Positions 1 to 7,307 of a stretch of DNA of 21,631 nt are shown piece by piece (positions within the stretch are counted from its first letter, which is position 1; each line of letters starts with the position of its first letter). This DNA is from Fidelibacterota bacterium UBA7301. Its GTDB lineage: Bacteria; Fidelibacterota; Marinisomatia; Marinisomatales; TCS55. Both the position numbers and the translations under genes were made by a program. Location of the stretch: assembly GCA_002471845.1 (NCBI GenBank), contig DKQT01000001.1, positions 1 to 21,631 on the forward strand. Direction: 5' to 3'. The notes below the pieces were generated by a model, which did no database searches, had not been told where the DNA came from, and saw nothing but the letters and a program-made list of their open reading frames with translations.

Positions 1-803
1 AGAATCAATACACGGCAATCCTTCAGTACGTTGTAACTGCGATTGGCCGCATCAATTTTTGAAACATCCGCATTACTGATGACCACATCAGTTCTGTTGG
101 TCCCGGAAGTTGAAACACCTTTAACCACCAGCGGATTCCCTAATACGCGGGGATCCTTCTGGGCCGCTTCAATGGACTTTGAATAACCGGCGACACCGTT
201 GGTCACAGCATATTCCCGGCTGTAAGTCCCGGGGCCATAAACCGCGTTGCCGTTCTGATCTAAAATTCTTGGTGCCATGGCGGGACGGGCTTTCAGTCCC
301 CGGGCATCAATAATTACACCGGTGATACCGCCCGCCGTTGGTGTTGTGGCTGCTCCCGCCGGTGTACCCGGCGGGGCGGCAGGTACCGTAACAGGTGGTA
401 AAACAATGTCAGAAATTCCACTCATAGGAACGGAATATTCTACTTCTACAGATGTATCACTTAAATATTTTGGGGCGCCTACCTGGCGGGCACCGCGTAT
501 AAATCCCTGGACTTTTGTATTGATCACATCATCAACCATGGCACCGCTCATAGTTGTTTCACTGGTGAGAGTAACCCCATTGACGATTTCGATTAACTGC
601 CGCAAGGCGTCCTGCTTGGCAATCCTTAGGGCCATGCGCCGGGCTTGCCCTGCATTGATTGCATTTTGGGGGACAAATCCAATGCCGATGGCGGCAATGG
701 ATTGATCTGAATAATTGATGCTGCCCTTGTCCAGTTGTGTTACCACACCCTGGGAAAAGGCCATGCTGAATAATATTGCTGATAATCCAATTAATCTTTT
801 CAT
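1..803 (-). CDS. LPP20-like secreted protein (3' end cut by window edge)
   Basis: The minus-strand frame opens at ATG 803 and stays open to base 1, giving 267 residues with no stop. The first 19 residues (MKRLIGLSAILFSMAFSQG) form a signal peptide; no lipobox cysteine is seen. Residues about 40-135 are the helix-strand N-terminal domain shared by LPP20 and FlgT-N proteins (QARRMALRIAKQDAL, then TKVQGFIRGARQV). A Pro/Ala/Gly/Thr linker at about 140-165 leads to the conserved C-terminal block ITGVIIDARGLKARPAMAPR, followed by GNPLVVKGV and CRVLIL. In this family the protein ends just after that last motif, so probably only a few residues lie outside the window (inference). GAGG 7 bases before the ATG supports the start. 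It lies 11 bases after the stop of the upstream gene, whose N-terminal domain is related, so the two are probably co-transcribed. The family acts in the envelope, but its molecular function is not established. Confidence 0.85.
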   Translation of the reverse strand, partial: MKRLIGLSAILFSMAFSQGVVTQLDKGSINYSDQSIAAIGIGFVPQNAINAGQARRMALRIAKQDALRQLIEIVNGVTLTSETTMSGAMVDDVINTKVQGFIRGARQVGAPKYLSDTSVEVEYSVPMSGISDIVLPPVTVPAAPPGTPAGAATTPTAGGITGVIIDARGLKARPAMAPRILDQNGNAVYGPGTYSREYAVTNGVAGYSKSIEAAQKDPRVLGNPLVVKGVSTSGTNRTDVVISNADVSKIDAANRSYNVLKDCRVLI

Positions 804-814
804 AGGATACCTCG

Positions 815-1936
815 TCATTGTACAACTTCTGCAGTAATACGATTACCGGTGAGTCCGGTAACTCTAAAATTCAACCCGTCCGGGCTTGTTTGGGCCAGTC
901 CCATGGCCAGGGCCTGGGATTTTCCTTCAAATTCAACTTCATACTCAGCCACACCATCGTTCAAACCTTTTGCGTAGGCATTCCGAATCCCTGAAACTGT
1001 CTGTGCTTTCAGGAAAGATTCAAATGTCATGTAGGACATGAAGTCTACCCCCTTTAGGACAATATAAACTTTGGTAAAGTTAGATTGCTGGGTGCTCCAT
1101 TTTATCACCAACTGAGAAATTATAGCTTTCCCCAAAACATCAGCTGCTTTGTTTACGGCGGTAATTCCAGCTGTTGATTTCGAAATATGGGGATATTTCC
1201 CTCGGGCCTGAGGCACCACAGCCAATATCTCACCTGTATCTGCCCGGATGATTTTGGCATTAAGATCGGCCTGTCCTGGGTGCATATTATAAAGTTTGTC
1301 CGCCACAGAAATCTTTGCCGTTCCAATCACAATCACCTCTGCACCCAACTGGCTGGCAATCTTAGCGGCGGCGGATACATTTCCCGCTAATGCCTGTGTA
1401 TAATCAGCGCCACCCTTCAAAGCTTGAACCATCTGTCGGTCCACAACATCAAACCCTTTTTCGTAGAACATGGATAACAGTTTGGTTTCTGCAAAATCCG
1501 TTGGTGTGTTATCAATCAAGTTTTCTTCCCGCACCATAAAGATTATCCTGGGTCGGTTCATCGAATTAAGCAATGTTTGCAGCGCTGCTTCATCCGCCAT
1601 GACCTGATCAATCATATCTGTGACTTCGGCTTCAATTGTGACTTCCCAGTTCCCATCGGGGCCTTGGCTTTCTTTTGTGACCTTAAATGATTTTACAAAT
1701 CCTTGTGCTTTGGAATAAATATTATCTTCAATTGAGGTTGCAGTTACGGTGGTGGTGGAGGTCATATAGGCACCAAGGCCCTGTTCCACCGCATCCCGCT
1801 TGGCCTGCTCTGTGGCGGCATCTTTAGTGAGGCCATAACCAGTTCCGGTGGCAGTTAAAGCCTGCCCTTTGAGAACAACCAAGGCTGCCAGCCAAAAAAT
1901 CCCAAGGGTTTTATATAAGATTTTCGACATATTCAT
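815..1936 (-). CDS. Secreted LPP20/FlgT-N-like protein with CsgG/FlgT-M-like middle domain
   Basis: About 371-373 residues. The frame is open further upstream, but an uncleaved-looking lead precedes a clear signal peptide (MSKILYKTLGIFWLAALVVL), so the real start is ATG 1936 or ATG 1930. Neither has a Shine-Dalgarno sequence. Residues about 25-110 repeat the domain of the downstream neighbour (EQAKRDAVEQGLGAYM, then YSKAQGFVKSFKV). Residues about 125-240 (RPRIIFMV, then GFDVVDRQMVQAL and AEVIVIGTAKI) have the look of the alpha/beta domain seen in CsgG, TolB-N and FlgT middle regions. A further alpha/beta domain covers about 285-371. The three-part layout resembles FlgT, a flagellar periplasmic protein, but no flagellar gene is nearby, so a general envelope role is more likely. 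It is the first gene of a pair and is divergent from the TPR-SLH lipoprotein gene. Confidence 0.8.
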   Translation of the reverse strand: MNMSKILYKTLGIFWLAALVVLKGQALTATGTGYGLTKDAATEQAKRDAVEQGLGAYMTSTTTVTATSIEDNIYSKAQGFVKSFKVTKESQGPDGNWEVTIEAEVTDMIDQVMADEAALQTLLNSMNRPRIIFMVREENLIDNTPTDFAETKLLSMFYEKGFDVVDRQMVQALKGGADYTQALAGNVSAAAKIASQLGAEVIVIGTAKISVADKLYNMHPGQADLNAKIIRADTGEILAVVPQARGKYPHISKSTAGITAVNKAADVLGKAIISQLVIKWSTQQSNFTKVYIVLKGVDFMSYMTFESFLKAQTVSGIRNAYAKGLNDGVAEYEVEFEGKSQALAMGLAQTSPDGLNFRVTGLTGNRITAEVVQ

Positions 1937-2105
1937 ACGTATTTGTTTACACACAGTTACAGGGTAAGTTATCCAATTCATTGTCGTTAAGCAATATATA
2001 TTGAGAATTAATGTGATCTGGATCAAATGGCTCAATTCAGTTTATTTTTATTTATTGCTAAATACAGGTATATTCATGGCGAATAATCTTTTCGAGGAGT
2101 TCATT
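1937..2105. promoter_or_regulatory. Divergent intergenic control region with CRP/FNR-like dyad
   Basis: This gap separates two divergent envelope genes and must hold both promoters. At 2012-2027 lies TGTGATCTGGATCAAA. Read as an FNR-type box (TTGAT-N4-ATCAA) it matches 9 of 10 consensus bases. Read as a CRP box (TGTGA-N6-TCACA) it also matches 9 of 10. A perfect 12-bp palindrome, CAATATATATTG, lies at 1992-2003 and could supply a -10 element for the minus-strand gene. GAGGAG at 2094-2099, six bases before ATG 2106, is the ribosome binding site of the plus-strand gene. I could not place -35/-10 pairs with confidence. No regulator gene is in the window. Confidence 0.4.
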
Positions 2106-3233
2106 ATGCTTAAAAAACACCGATCATTACTATCTGTTTTTACTCTATTGTTGCTCGCTTCCTGCGCAACACCGCCTGAAAGTGATATGGATACACCTGA
2201 ATATCATTTTAAAGCCGGGATGCGTGCTATCGAAAACGGCGATTACCAGCAGGCAATCAAATCCTTCCAGCGATCTGTGGAACTGGATAAGAAGTTCGCT
2301 TTGGGTTATGGCGGGCTTGGCCTGGCAAATGCACATTTAGGAGACAACAACCAGGCAAAAGATTTTGCTTCCAAATGCGCCAGCCGGGGATCAAAGGATC
2401 CGGAAGCACTTTCTTTAAGTGCTCAGGCCTGGATTACTATGCGGGATTCAGAGAAAAAATGGTTTAAACGGGCCGAAGATTACCTAAAAAAAGCACTCAA
2501 GCGGGACAAAGAGCACGAAGGGGCTATGTACTGGTATGGCGTCGCTTATCTCTATAATTATCAATTTGATGAGGCTGAAAACTATTTCCGCAAGGTTGTG
2601 GATAAACGGGGCGATTATGCCGGCAAAGCGGATGCAAAATGGAAACTGGCGCAAAAGATTGTCCGTGCCATGCCTGGTACTCCAATCGGTAAAAAAGTAG
2701 CTTTAAAAGAAAGAATTAATAAAGCAGATTTAGCGGTTTTATTTGCCGAAGAATTGAAGATCGGCGTTCTGTTTGATCGAATGCCTGCCCAAAATGCCGG
2801 TGGATTTCAAACGCCGGGACAAGCAACACAAACGGCAACAATTGCTACACCAAACGATGCCAATGGACACTGGGCAGAAACATGGATCAAAGATATGATC
2901 CGCTACGGCATTATGGATATTGAACCTGACGGTAATTTTTATCCAGATGATAAAATCAACCGGGCCACCTATGCAATGGCTGTCCAGAGGTTATTGGTAG
3001 TTGCTACACGGGATGAAAGCCTTGAAACCCGTTATTTTGGCGAAGCACAAAGCCGATTCAGCGATGTCCCCAGCAGCCACTTCGCTTACAATGCCATGGC
3101 CCTCTGCGCCGAGCGGGGCATTATGCAGGCCGATGTAATCACAGGCAGGTTTAATCCTACCGGTGATGTGACGGGAGCTGATGCGCTGCTGATCATTCGC
3201 ACATTGCAAACTTCTCTGCGAATGACATTTTAA
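2106..3233 (+). CDS. TPR lipoprotein with S-layer-homology repeats
   Basis: 375 residues. The frame extends upstream, but GAGGAG six bases before ATG 2106 and the lipoprotein signal that follows (lipobox LASC, Cys20) fix the start. Residues about 30-185 are TPR repeats (for example YHFKAGMRAIENGDYQQAI and AMYWYGVAYLYNYQFDEAE). Residues about 200-222 look like a partial SLH motif (INKADLAVLF). Two fuller SLH motifs follow a Thr/Ala/Gln-rich linker: 252-297 (HWAETWIKDM, then FYPDDKINRATYA) and 317-366 (RFSDVPSSHFAYNAM, then GRFNPTGDVTGADAL). SLH domains typically bind cell-wall polymers, so a protein lipidated at Cys20 that also carries SLH repeats could bridge outer membrane and wall (inference). 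The gene stands alone, closed by a strong terminator and divergent from the LPP20-like pair. Confidence 0.85.
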   Translation: MLKKHRSLLSVFTLLLLASCATPPESDMDTPEYHFKAGMRAIENGDYQQAIKSFQRSVELDKKFALGYGGLGLANAHLGDNNQAKDFASKCASRGSKDPEALSLSAQAWITMRDSEKKWFKRAEDYLKKALKRDKEHEGAMYWYGVAYLYNYQFDEAENYFRKVVDKRGDYAGKADAKWKLAQKIVRAMPGTPIGKKVALKERINKADLAVLFAEELKIGVLFDRMPAQNAGGFQTPGQATQTATIATPNDANGHWAETWIKDMIRYGIMDIEPDGNFYPDDKINRATYAMAVQRLLVVATRDESLETRYFGEAQSRFSDVPSSHFAYNAMALCAERGIMQADVITGRFNPTGDVTGADALLIIRTLQTSLRMTF

Positions 3234-3251
3234 GCGGAAAAATTTCTCAAT

Positions 3252-3284
3252 AAAAAGGGTCACTTTGGTGACCCTTTTTGTTTT
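3252..3284 (+). terminator. Intrinsic terminator after the TPR-SLH gene
   Basis: Seven perfect GC-containing pairs (GGGTCAC 3257-3263 with GTGACCC 3268-3274) enclose a TTTG loop. They are extended by A5/T5 pairing and followed by GTTTT. It lies 18 bases after the stop codon at 3233. Because the stem is flanked by A5 and T5 it could work in both directions, but only the plus-strand gene ends here. Confidence 0.9.
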
Positions 3285-3316
3285 CGACCCCTTCCTGATT
3301 CATGTAAATTAACCCC

Positions 3317-4333
3317 ATGTGGAAGCCCAAAATAATCCTGCTGTTTTTCGGCGTTCTTTTTTCATTTCAATGTGTTGAGACTTTAATTACCGTTCGAGTT
3401 TTCCCAAATGGGAAATACCATATGAAATTCCACATGGAAGGAGATAAAAAAGATGTTTTTAACAATGATTTCACTGTGCCTATGACCAGTCCATGGACAG
3501 CCGAAATCATTGAAAAAGGGAAAGAAGGAAGCGATGAACCGGTTCACATCATCAATACAGAAGCGGTATTGAACGGGGTTACTGTTTTTCATCCTTCCTC
3601 TGAAGGACCCGCGCCTCAAAGACACCCCATCGCCATAGAGAAAAAGAACGGTCTTTTTGCCACCACCTACCTTCTCAGTCAAATATTCGAAGGGCGGCAG
3701 GTTAGCCAAAAATATCCCTTAATGATAAAATCCATGCAGGATACAGGGGATGACTCCACCGAAAAAATCGTGGAGACAGAAATCATTATGTATTGCTTGC
3801 GCATGGGGATGGATGATCTTAAAAATAAATTGCCCATCGAAGAGTTGTTGAAGGAACGTATTCTTAATCATTTCCGCGGTGTATTCCATAAAGCGGAAGA
3901 AGAAGGAAACCTGTTTGGTATAATGAATGATGATAAAAAAGAGGATAAAACGCTCTTTGTCCTACCCCGGGAATTGATCGAAACAAATTTCCGGCCCTTT
4001 TTGGATGCCCTCCCGGACAATTTCACCAAAGCCTGCATGGAAGCCATGTCCCCTTATATCGATGAAGCTAATGTAACCTTGGGATTGAATGATGACACCT
4101 TCAAATTCGCTGGGATACTTCCCGGAATGATCACCCATTCCAATGCAGATTCGATCAAAAATGATACTTTATGGTGGAAATTCAATTATGAAGATTTTAT
4201 CAATGATGATTATGTCATGGAGGCTGCCTCCGTTGTGTACTACCCAAAAAGAATTCAAGCGGCCATTGTTATCGGTGCCCTGGTCATTTTAGTAAGTTTA
4301 ATTTTAACATCACGAAAAAGGAAAAAATCATGA
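3317..4333 (+). CDS. Unrecognised membrane-anchored secreted protein
   Basis: 338 residues, family not recognised. The N-terminus (WKPKIILLFFGVLFSFQC) is a signal sequence. Cys19 is in a poor lipobox (SFQC), so lipidation is doubtful. About 290 mainly polar residues follow, then a C-terminal transmembrane helix (about 314-332, AAIVIGALVILVSLILT) and a basic tail, RKRKKS. This predicts a type I topology with the bulk of the protein outside the cytoplasm. No catalytic motif is evident. The start ATG 3317 has no Shine-Dalgarno sequence and lies 33 bases after the terminator, so the promoter must be very close. The stop overlaps the next start as ATGA (4330-4333), which implies translational coupling. 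Confidence 0.75.
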   Translation: MWKPKIILLFFGVLFSFQCVETLITVRVFPNGKYHMKFHMEGDKKDVFNNDFTVPMTSPWTAEIIEKGKEGSDEPVHIINTEAVLNGVTVFHPSSEGPAPQRHPIAIEKKNGLFATTYLLSQIFEGRQVSQKYPLMIKSMQDTGDDSTEKIVETEIIMYCLRMGMDDLKNKLPIEELLKERILNHFRGVFHKAEEEGNLFGIMNDDKKEDKTLFVLPRELIETNFRPFLDALPDNFTKACMEAMSPYIDEANVTLGLNDDTFKFAGILPGMITHSNADSIKNDTLWWKFNYEDFINDDYVMEAASVVYYPKRIQAAIVIGALVILVSLILTSRKRKKS

Positions 4334-4752
4334 AACAATTTTTAGTGATCCTGATGGTACTGTCATCCATGGCGGCGGCCAAACCCAAATTCACAGATAA
4401 GCAGATCGCCGCTATGACACCACAGTATTTTGCACGGAACCACAAAGCACCCAAACTCACAGGACTTAAAATATATAAAGAAGGCGGAGCCCGGATTTAT
4501 CATGTTGAAATTTTAGCCGACCGAAATCGTTCCAGTGATGACTTGAGTTTCGCTGTTTCTGCACTGGCGAATATGGGGCAATATGCCAAAAAGCCCTTTA
4601 AAAAATACGTGGTGGTGATGCGCTATGATCTTCGGGGTAAGGGCACCGATATTTGTGAAGCCAATGCGCGATGTACAGCCGATTATATGATTCGGAAGCA
4701 GGTCACCTATGACCATTGGTATAAAAAATGCATTACTTTTACCTCAACCTAA
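4330..4752 (+). CDS. Small secreted protein of unknown function
   Basis: 140 residues, not recognised. A signal peptide is clear (MKQFLVILMVLSSMAAAKP), giving a mature protein of about 120 residues with a basic character. A central part (about 50-100) alternates helix- and strand-like patterns (HVEILADRNRSSDDL, then YVVVMRYDLRGKG). Three cysteines in the mature part (ICEANARC and the C-terminal KKC) could allow a disulfide. The start is well supported by AAGGA at 4318-4322. It overlaps the gene before it by ATGA and probably overlaps or abuts the gene after it, so it is the middle member of a coupled trio of exported proteins. Confidence 0.7.
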   Translation: MKQFLVILMVLSSMAAAKPKFTDKQIAAMTPQYFARNHKAPKLTGLKIYKEGGARIYHVEILADRNRSSDDLSFAVSALANMGQYAKKPFKKYVVVMRYDLRGKGTDICEANARCTADYMIRKQVTYDHWYKKCITFTST

Positions 4753-5209
4753 GACATTGATCATAAAGCAAATCCCCATTTTACTGGCCGTGTTGTTTCT
4801 ATCTGCCCAAGAGATAGATTCCCTTGATTTCAAAATGCCGAAATTTTCTTTTACGCCGAAAGTGTTTCATCATCCTGACAGGGTTCTTTTCAATTCAAGG
4901 GCCTTTGAATTGGAAGTGTTTTCAAAATATCCCCGGGAAGAAATGCATTCGGTGAGCCTGTTCTATAAAACGGATATTATGCCCCGCTACATGGAAGTCC
5001 CTTTTGACCCCCTGGATAAACGATATGTTTTTCGCTACGATCCCAAGGAAAAGCCCGCCAATAAAATTACTTATTTTTTCACCGTCACATTAAAGGATGG
5101 CGCTATGTTCGCCACGCCGGTAGACAGTACCGGCCAATTGGAACCCATTACTAAATACCTTTTGAACCCCGCGGAATATTTTAAAAAACGAGCTTCTCTC
5201 CGTAACTAA
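4709..5209 (+). CDS. Small secreted protein of unknown function, upstream of ligA
   Basis: Up to 166 residues. The start is uncertain. ATG 4709 would overlap the previous gene by 44 bases and has only a weak CAGG upstream. TTG 4757, five bases past the previous stop, would give a cleaner signal peptide (IIKQIPILLAVLFLSAQ). The mature part has alternating hydrophobic strands (FELEVFSKYP, SVSLFYKT, YVFRYDP, ITYFFTVTLKDGAMFATP) that suggest an Ig-like beta sandwich. This is inferred from pattern only. No enzyme motif is visible. Its stop TAA lies two bases before the TTG start of ligA, so ligA is probably co-transcribed from the same promoter. Confidence 0.65.
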   Translation: MTIGIKNALLLPQPKTLIIKQIPILLAVLFLSAQEIDSLDFKMPKFSFTPKVFHHPDRVLFNSRAFELEVFSKYPREEMHSVSLFYKTDIMPRYMEVPFDPLDKRYVFRYDPKEKPANKITYFFTVTLKDGAMFATPVDSTGQLEPITKYLLNPAEYFKKRASLRN

Positions 5210-5211
5210 AC

Positions 5212-7215
5212 TTGCCGGATATCCAAAAAAAGATTCAATCCCTACGAGATCAATTAAACGATCATAATTACCGTTATTATGTACTAGATGATCCCCATAT
5301 TTCGGACAGTGAATATGACCAGCTTTTCCGACAACTGCAAAAACTGGAGGAAGACCATCCTGAATTGGTTGCCCCGGATTCTCCCACCCAGCGTGTGGGC
5401 GCCGAACCCCTGGCGGAATTTGGATCCATTACCCACCGCAGGCCCATGCTTTCTTTGGCCAATGCAATGGATGAAGGAGAACTTAGGGTTTTTGATGAGC
5501 GCGTGAAAAAAGGCCTCGACACCACCGATGATGTGGAATATATGGCCGAACCCAAACTGGATGGATTAGCGGTGGAACTAATTTATGAAAAAGGTATCTT
5601 TACCAATGGCTCCACCCGGGGGGATGGTATCACCGGTGAGGATACTACCCAGAATCTAAAGACCATTTCAGCGATCCCCCTTTCCCTGCGCACTGATATC
5701 CGTCCTGCGGCACCATTGCTGGAAGTACGCGGTGAAGTGTTTATGACTAAAGAAGGGTTCAAGACATTAAATCAAAACCAAGAAAAGAATGGCCTCCTCC
5801 CCTTTGCTAACCCCAGGAATGCGGCGGCAGGGAGCCTCCGTCAGTTGGACTCAAAGATCACTGCCACGCGGCCCTTATCCATTTTTTGCTATGAAACCGG
5901 CACCATTGATGGCCCTTCTTTTGATACCCATGAAGAATTCCTCAATGCCCTTAAGGATTGGGGTTTTCCTGTAAATCCGGAGATCAAAAAAGTAAATAAT
6001 TTTAAGGAAATGTCTGCATTCCAAAAAGAATTGGAAAAACGGCGGGGTGAGCTTCCATACGAGGTTGACGGTACTGTTTTTAAAGTGAACAGTTCAGCTC
6101 AAAGGAACGCGCTTGGAATTCGCAGCCGCTCACCGCGCTGGGCCATCGCCGGAAAATTCAAGGCTCAGCAGGTTACAACTACCTTAATTGATATTATTCC
6201 ATCAATAGGCCGAACAGGAGCCGTGACACCGGTAGCCAAACTTGAGCCCGTGAATGTTGGCGGTGTAGTGGTCACCAATGCCACCCTCCACAACCAAGAT
6301 GAGATTGACCGGAAGGATGTCCGCGTCGGCGACACAGTGCTGGTCCAGCGGGCCGGGGATGTGATCCCGGAAGTGGTGAAGGTCATTTTAGGGAAACGGC
6401 CGAAAAATACTACAGCTTACCAATTGCCGAAGGAGTGCCCCGCCTGCGGCCATGAGGTCTTCCGGCCGGAAGGCGAGGCCGTGGCACGCTGTCAGAACCT
6501 TTCCTGCCCAGCCCAGGTGAAAGGGCGGATCGAACATTTTGTATCCAAAACAGCATTGGATATTGACGGCTTTGGGGAAAAGCTGGTGGACCAACTGGTG
6601 GATAAAAACCTGGTTCACAGGGTAGATGACATCTTTAAGCTCACCTACGATGACTTGGTGAGCCTGGAACGGATGGCGGAAAAGTCCGCCCAGAATATTT
6701 TAACGGTGATCCAAGCAGCTAAGCAGACCACCTTTGCCCGGTTTATTTATGCATTAGGCATTAGAAATGTGGGAGCTCACATTTCTAAGGTCCTGGAAAA
6801 ATCCTATGCCGGAAATATAGATAAATTCATCTCAACCTCTGCCGAAGAATTAGAAGCCATCGATGAAGTGGGGCCAATCGTTGCTGAAACGATTACAAAA
6901 TTTTGGTCCGACTGCACCAATGTGGATGTGGTTGAATCCTGCCTTTCTCTGGGGGTCCAATTCGAAAGTGTGGTAGGCCTAAAAAGCAATATCCTGGATG
7001 GAAAAACATTCGTCTTTACCGGCGCCCTCACCCAATTCAGCCGCAATGAAGCCAAAGAAATGGCTGAAGCCCACGGAGGGCGGGCCAGCGGTTCGGTAAG
7101 TATAAAAACGGACTACGTCGTAGCGGGGCCCGGGGCTGGTTCCAAATTGAAAAAAGCGGAGGAACTGGGAATCCCTGTTTTATCGGAAGAAGAATTTTTG
7201 GCCATGATATCATGA
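5212..7215 (+). CDS. ligA: NAD-dependent DNA ligase LigA
   Basis: 667 residues, full length for the family (671 in E. coli). It seals nicks in DNA using NAD+, joining Okazaki fragments and finishing repair. In order: the Ia domain (HNYRYYVLDDPHISDSEYD), adenylation domain with the nucleophile Lys115 in KLDG and downstream TRGDGITGEDTT, OB fold (about 315-400), a zinc finger with Cys409, Cys412, Cys427 and Cys432, helix-hairpin-helix repeats (about 440-580), and a C-terminal BRCT domain from about 590 (FVFTGALTQFSRNEA). All expected motifs are intact. The start is TTG, two bases after the stop of a secreted-protein gene, with no good Shine-Dalgarno sequence, so expression may depend on reading through from upstream. 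Confidence 0.97.
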   Translation: MPDIQKKIQSLRDQLNDHNYRYYVLDDPHISDSEYDQLFRQLQKLEEDHPELVAPDSPTQRVGAEPLAEFGSITHRRPMLSLANAMDEGELRVFDERVKKGLDTTDDVEYMAEPKLDGLAVELIYEKGIFTNGSTRGDGITGEDTTQNLKTISAIPLSLRTDIRPAAPLLEVRGEVFMTKEGFKTLNQNQEKNGLLPFANPRNAAAGSLRQLDSKITATRPLSIFCYETGTIDGPSFDTHEEFLNALKDWGFPVNPEIKKVNNFKEMSAFQKELEKRRGELPYEVDGTVFKVNSSAQRNALGIRSRSPRWAIAGKFKAQQVTTTLIDIIPSIGRTGAVTPVAKLEPVNVGGVVVTNATLHNQDEIDRKDVRVGDTVLVQRAGDVIPEVVKVILGKRPKNTTAYQLPKECPACGHEVFRPEGEAVARCQNLSCPAQVKGRIEHFVSKTALDIDGFGEKLVDQLVDKNLVHRVDDIFKLTYDDLVSLERMAEKSAQNILTVIQAAKQTTFARFIYALGIRNVGAHISKVLEKSYAGNIDKFISTSAEELEAIDEVGPIVAETITKFWSDCTNVDVVESCLSLGVQFESVVGLKSNILDGKTFVFTGALTQFSRNEAKEMAEAHGGRASGSVSIKTDYVVAGPGAGSKLKKAEELGIPVLSEEEFLAMIS

Positions 7216-7253
7216 ACCAAAGATATTTTAATTAAAGGTTTTTGGGGGGTTCC

Positions 7254-7296
7254 CCGACTTCCAAATCAAAGTCGGAAGACTTTGATAATCTTTTGT
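7254..7296 (+). other. Two mutually exclusive hairpins between ligA and the sugar dehydrogenase
   Basis: Hairpin A pairs CCGACTT (7254-7260) with AAGTCGG (7269-7275) around an 8-base loop. Hairpin B pairs CAAAGTC (7267-7273) with GACTTTG (7278-7284) around a GGAA loop. They share bases 7269-7273, so only one can form at a time. Hairpin B is followed by ATAATCTTTT, a weak U-rich tail. This may be the ligA terminator or an attenuator-like leader. The sequence alone does not decide. Confidence 0.35.
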
Positions 7297-7307
7297 TAAT
7301 TTCCCCT

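Noticed and set aside
277..705. Plus-strand 142-residue open frame
   Set aside because: It lies antisense to the LPP20-like gene, whose translation shows a signal peptide and conserved motifs. The Pro/Ala-rich product has no family features.
815..1936. Flagellar protein FlgT as a specific assignment
   Set aside because: The domain order is similar, but no flagellar genes are in the window and the LPP20-like neighbour points to a wider envelope family.
2001..2105. N-terminal extension of the TPR-SLH lipoprotein
   Set aside because: GAGGAG at 2094-2099 and the lipobox decide for ATG 2106. The extension would bury the lipoprotein signal.
7242..7307. N-terminal extension of the sugar dehydrogenase from TTG 7242
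   Set aside because: It would place 22 polar residues before a clear signal peptide and would translate through the hairpins.
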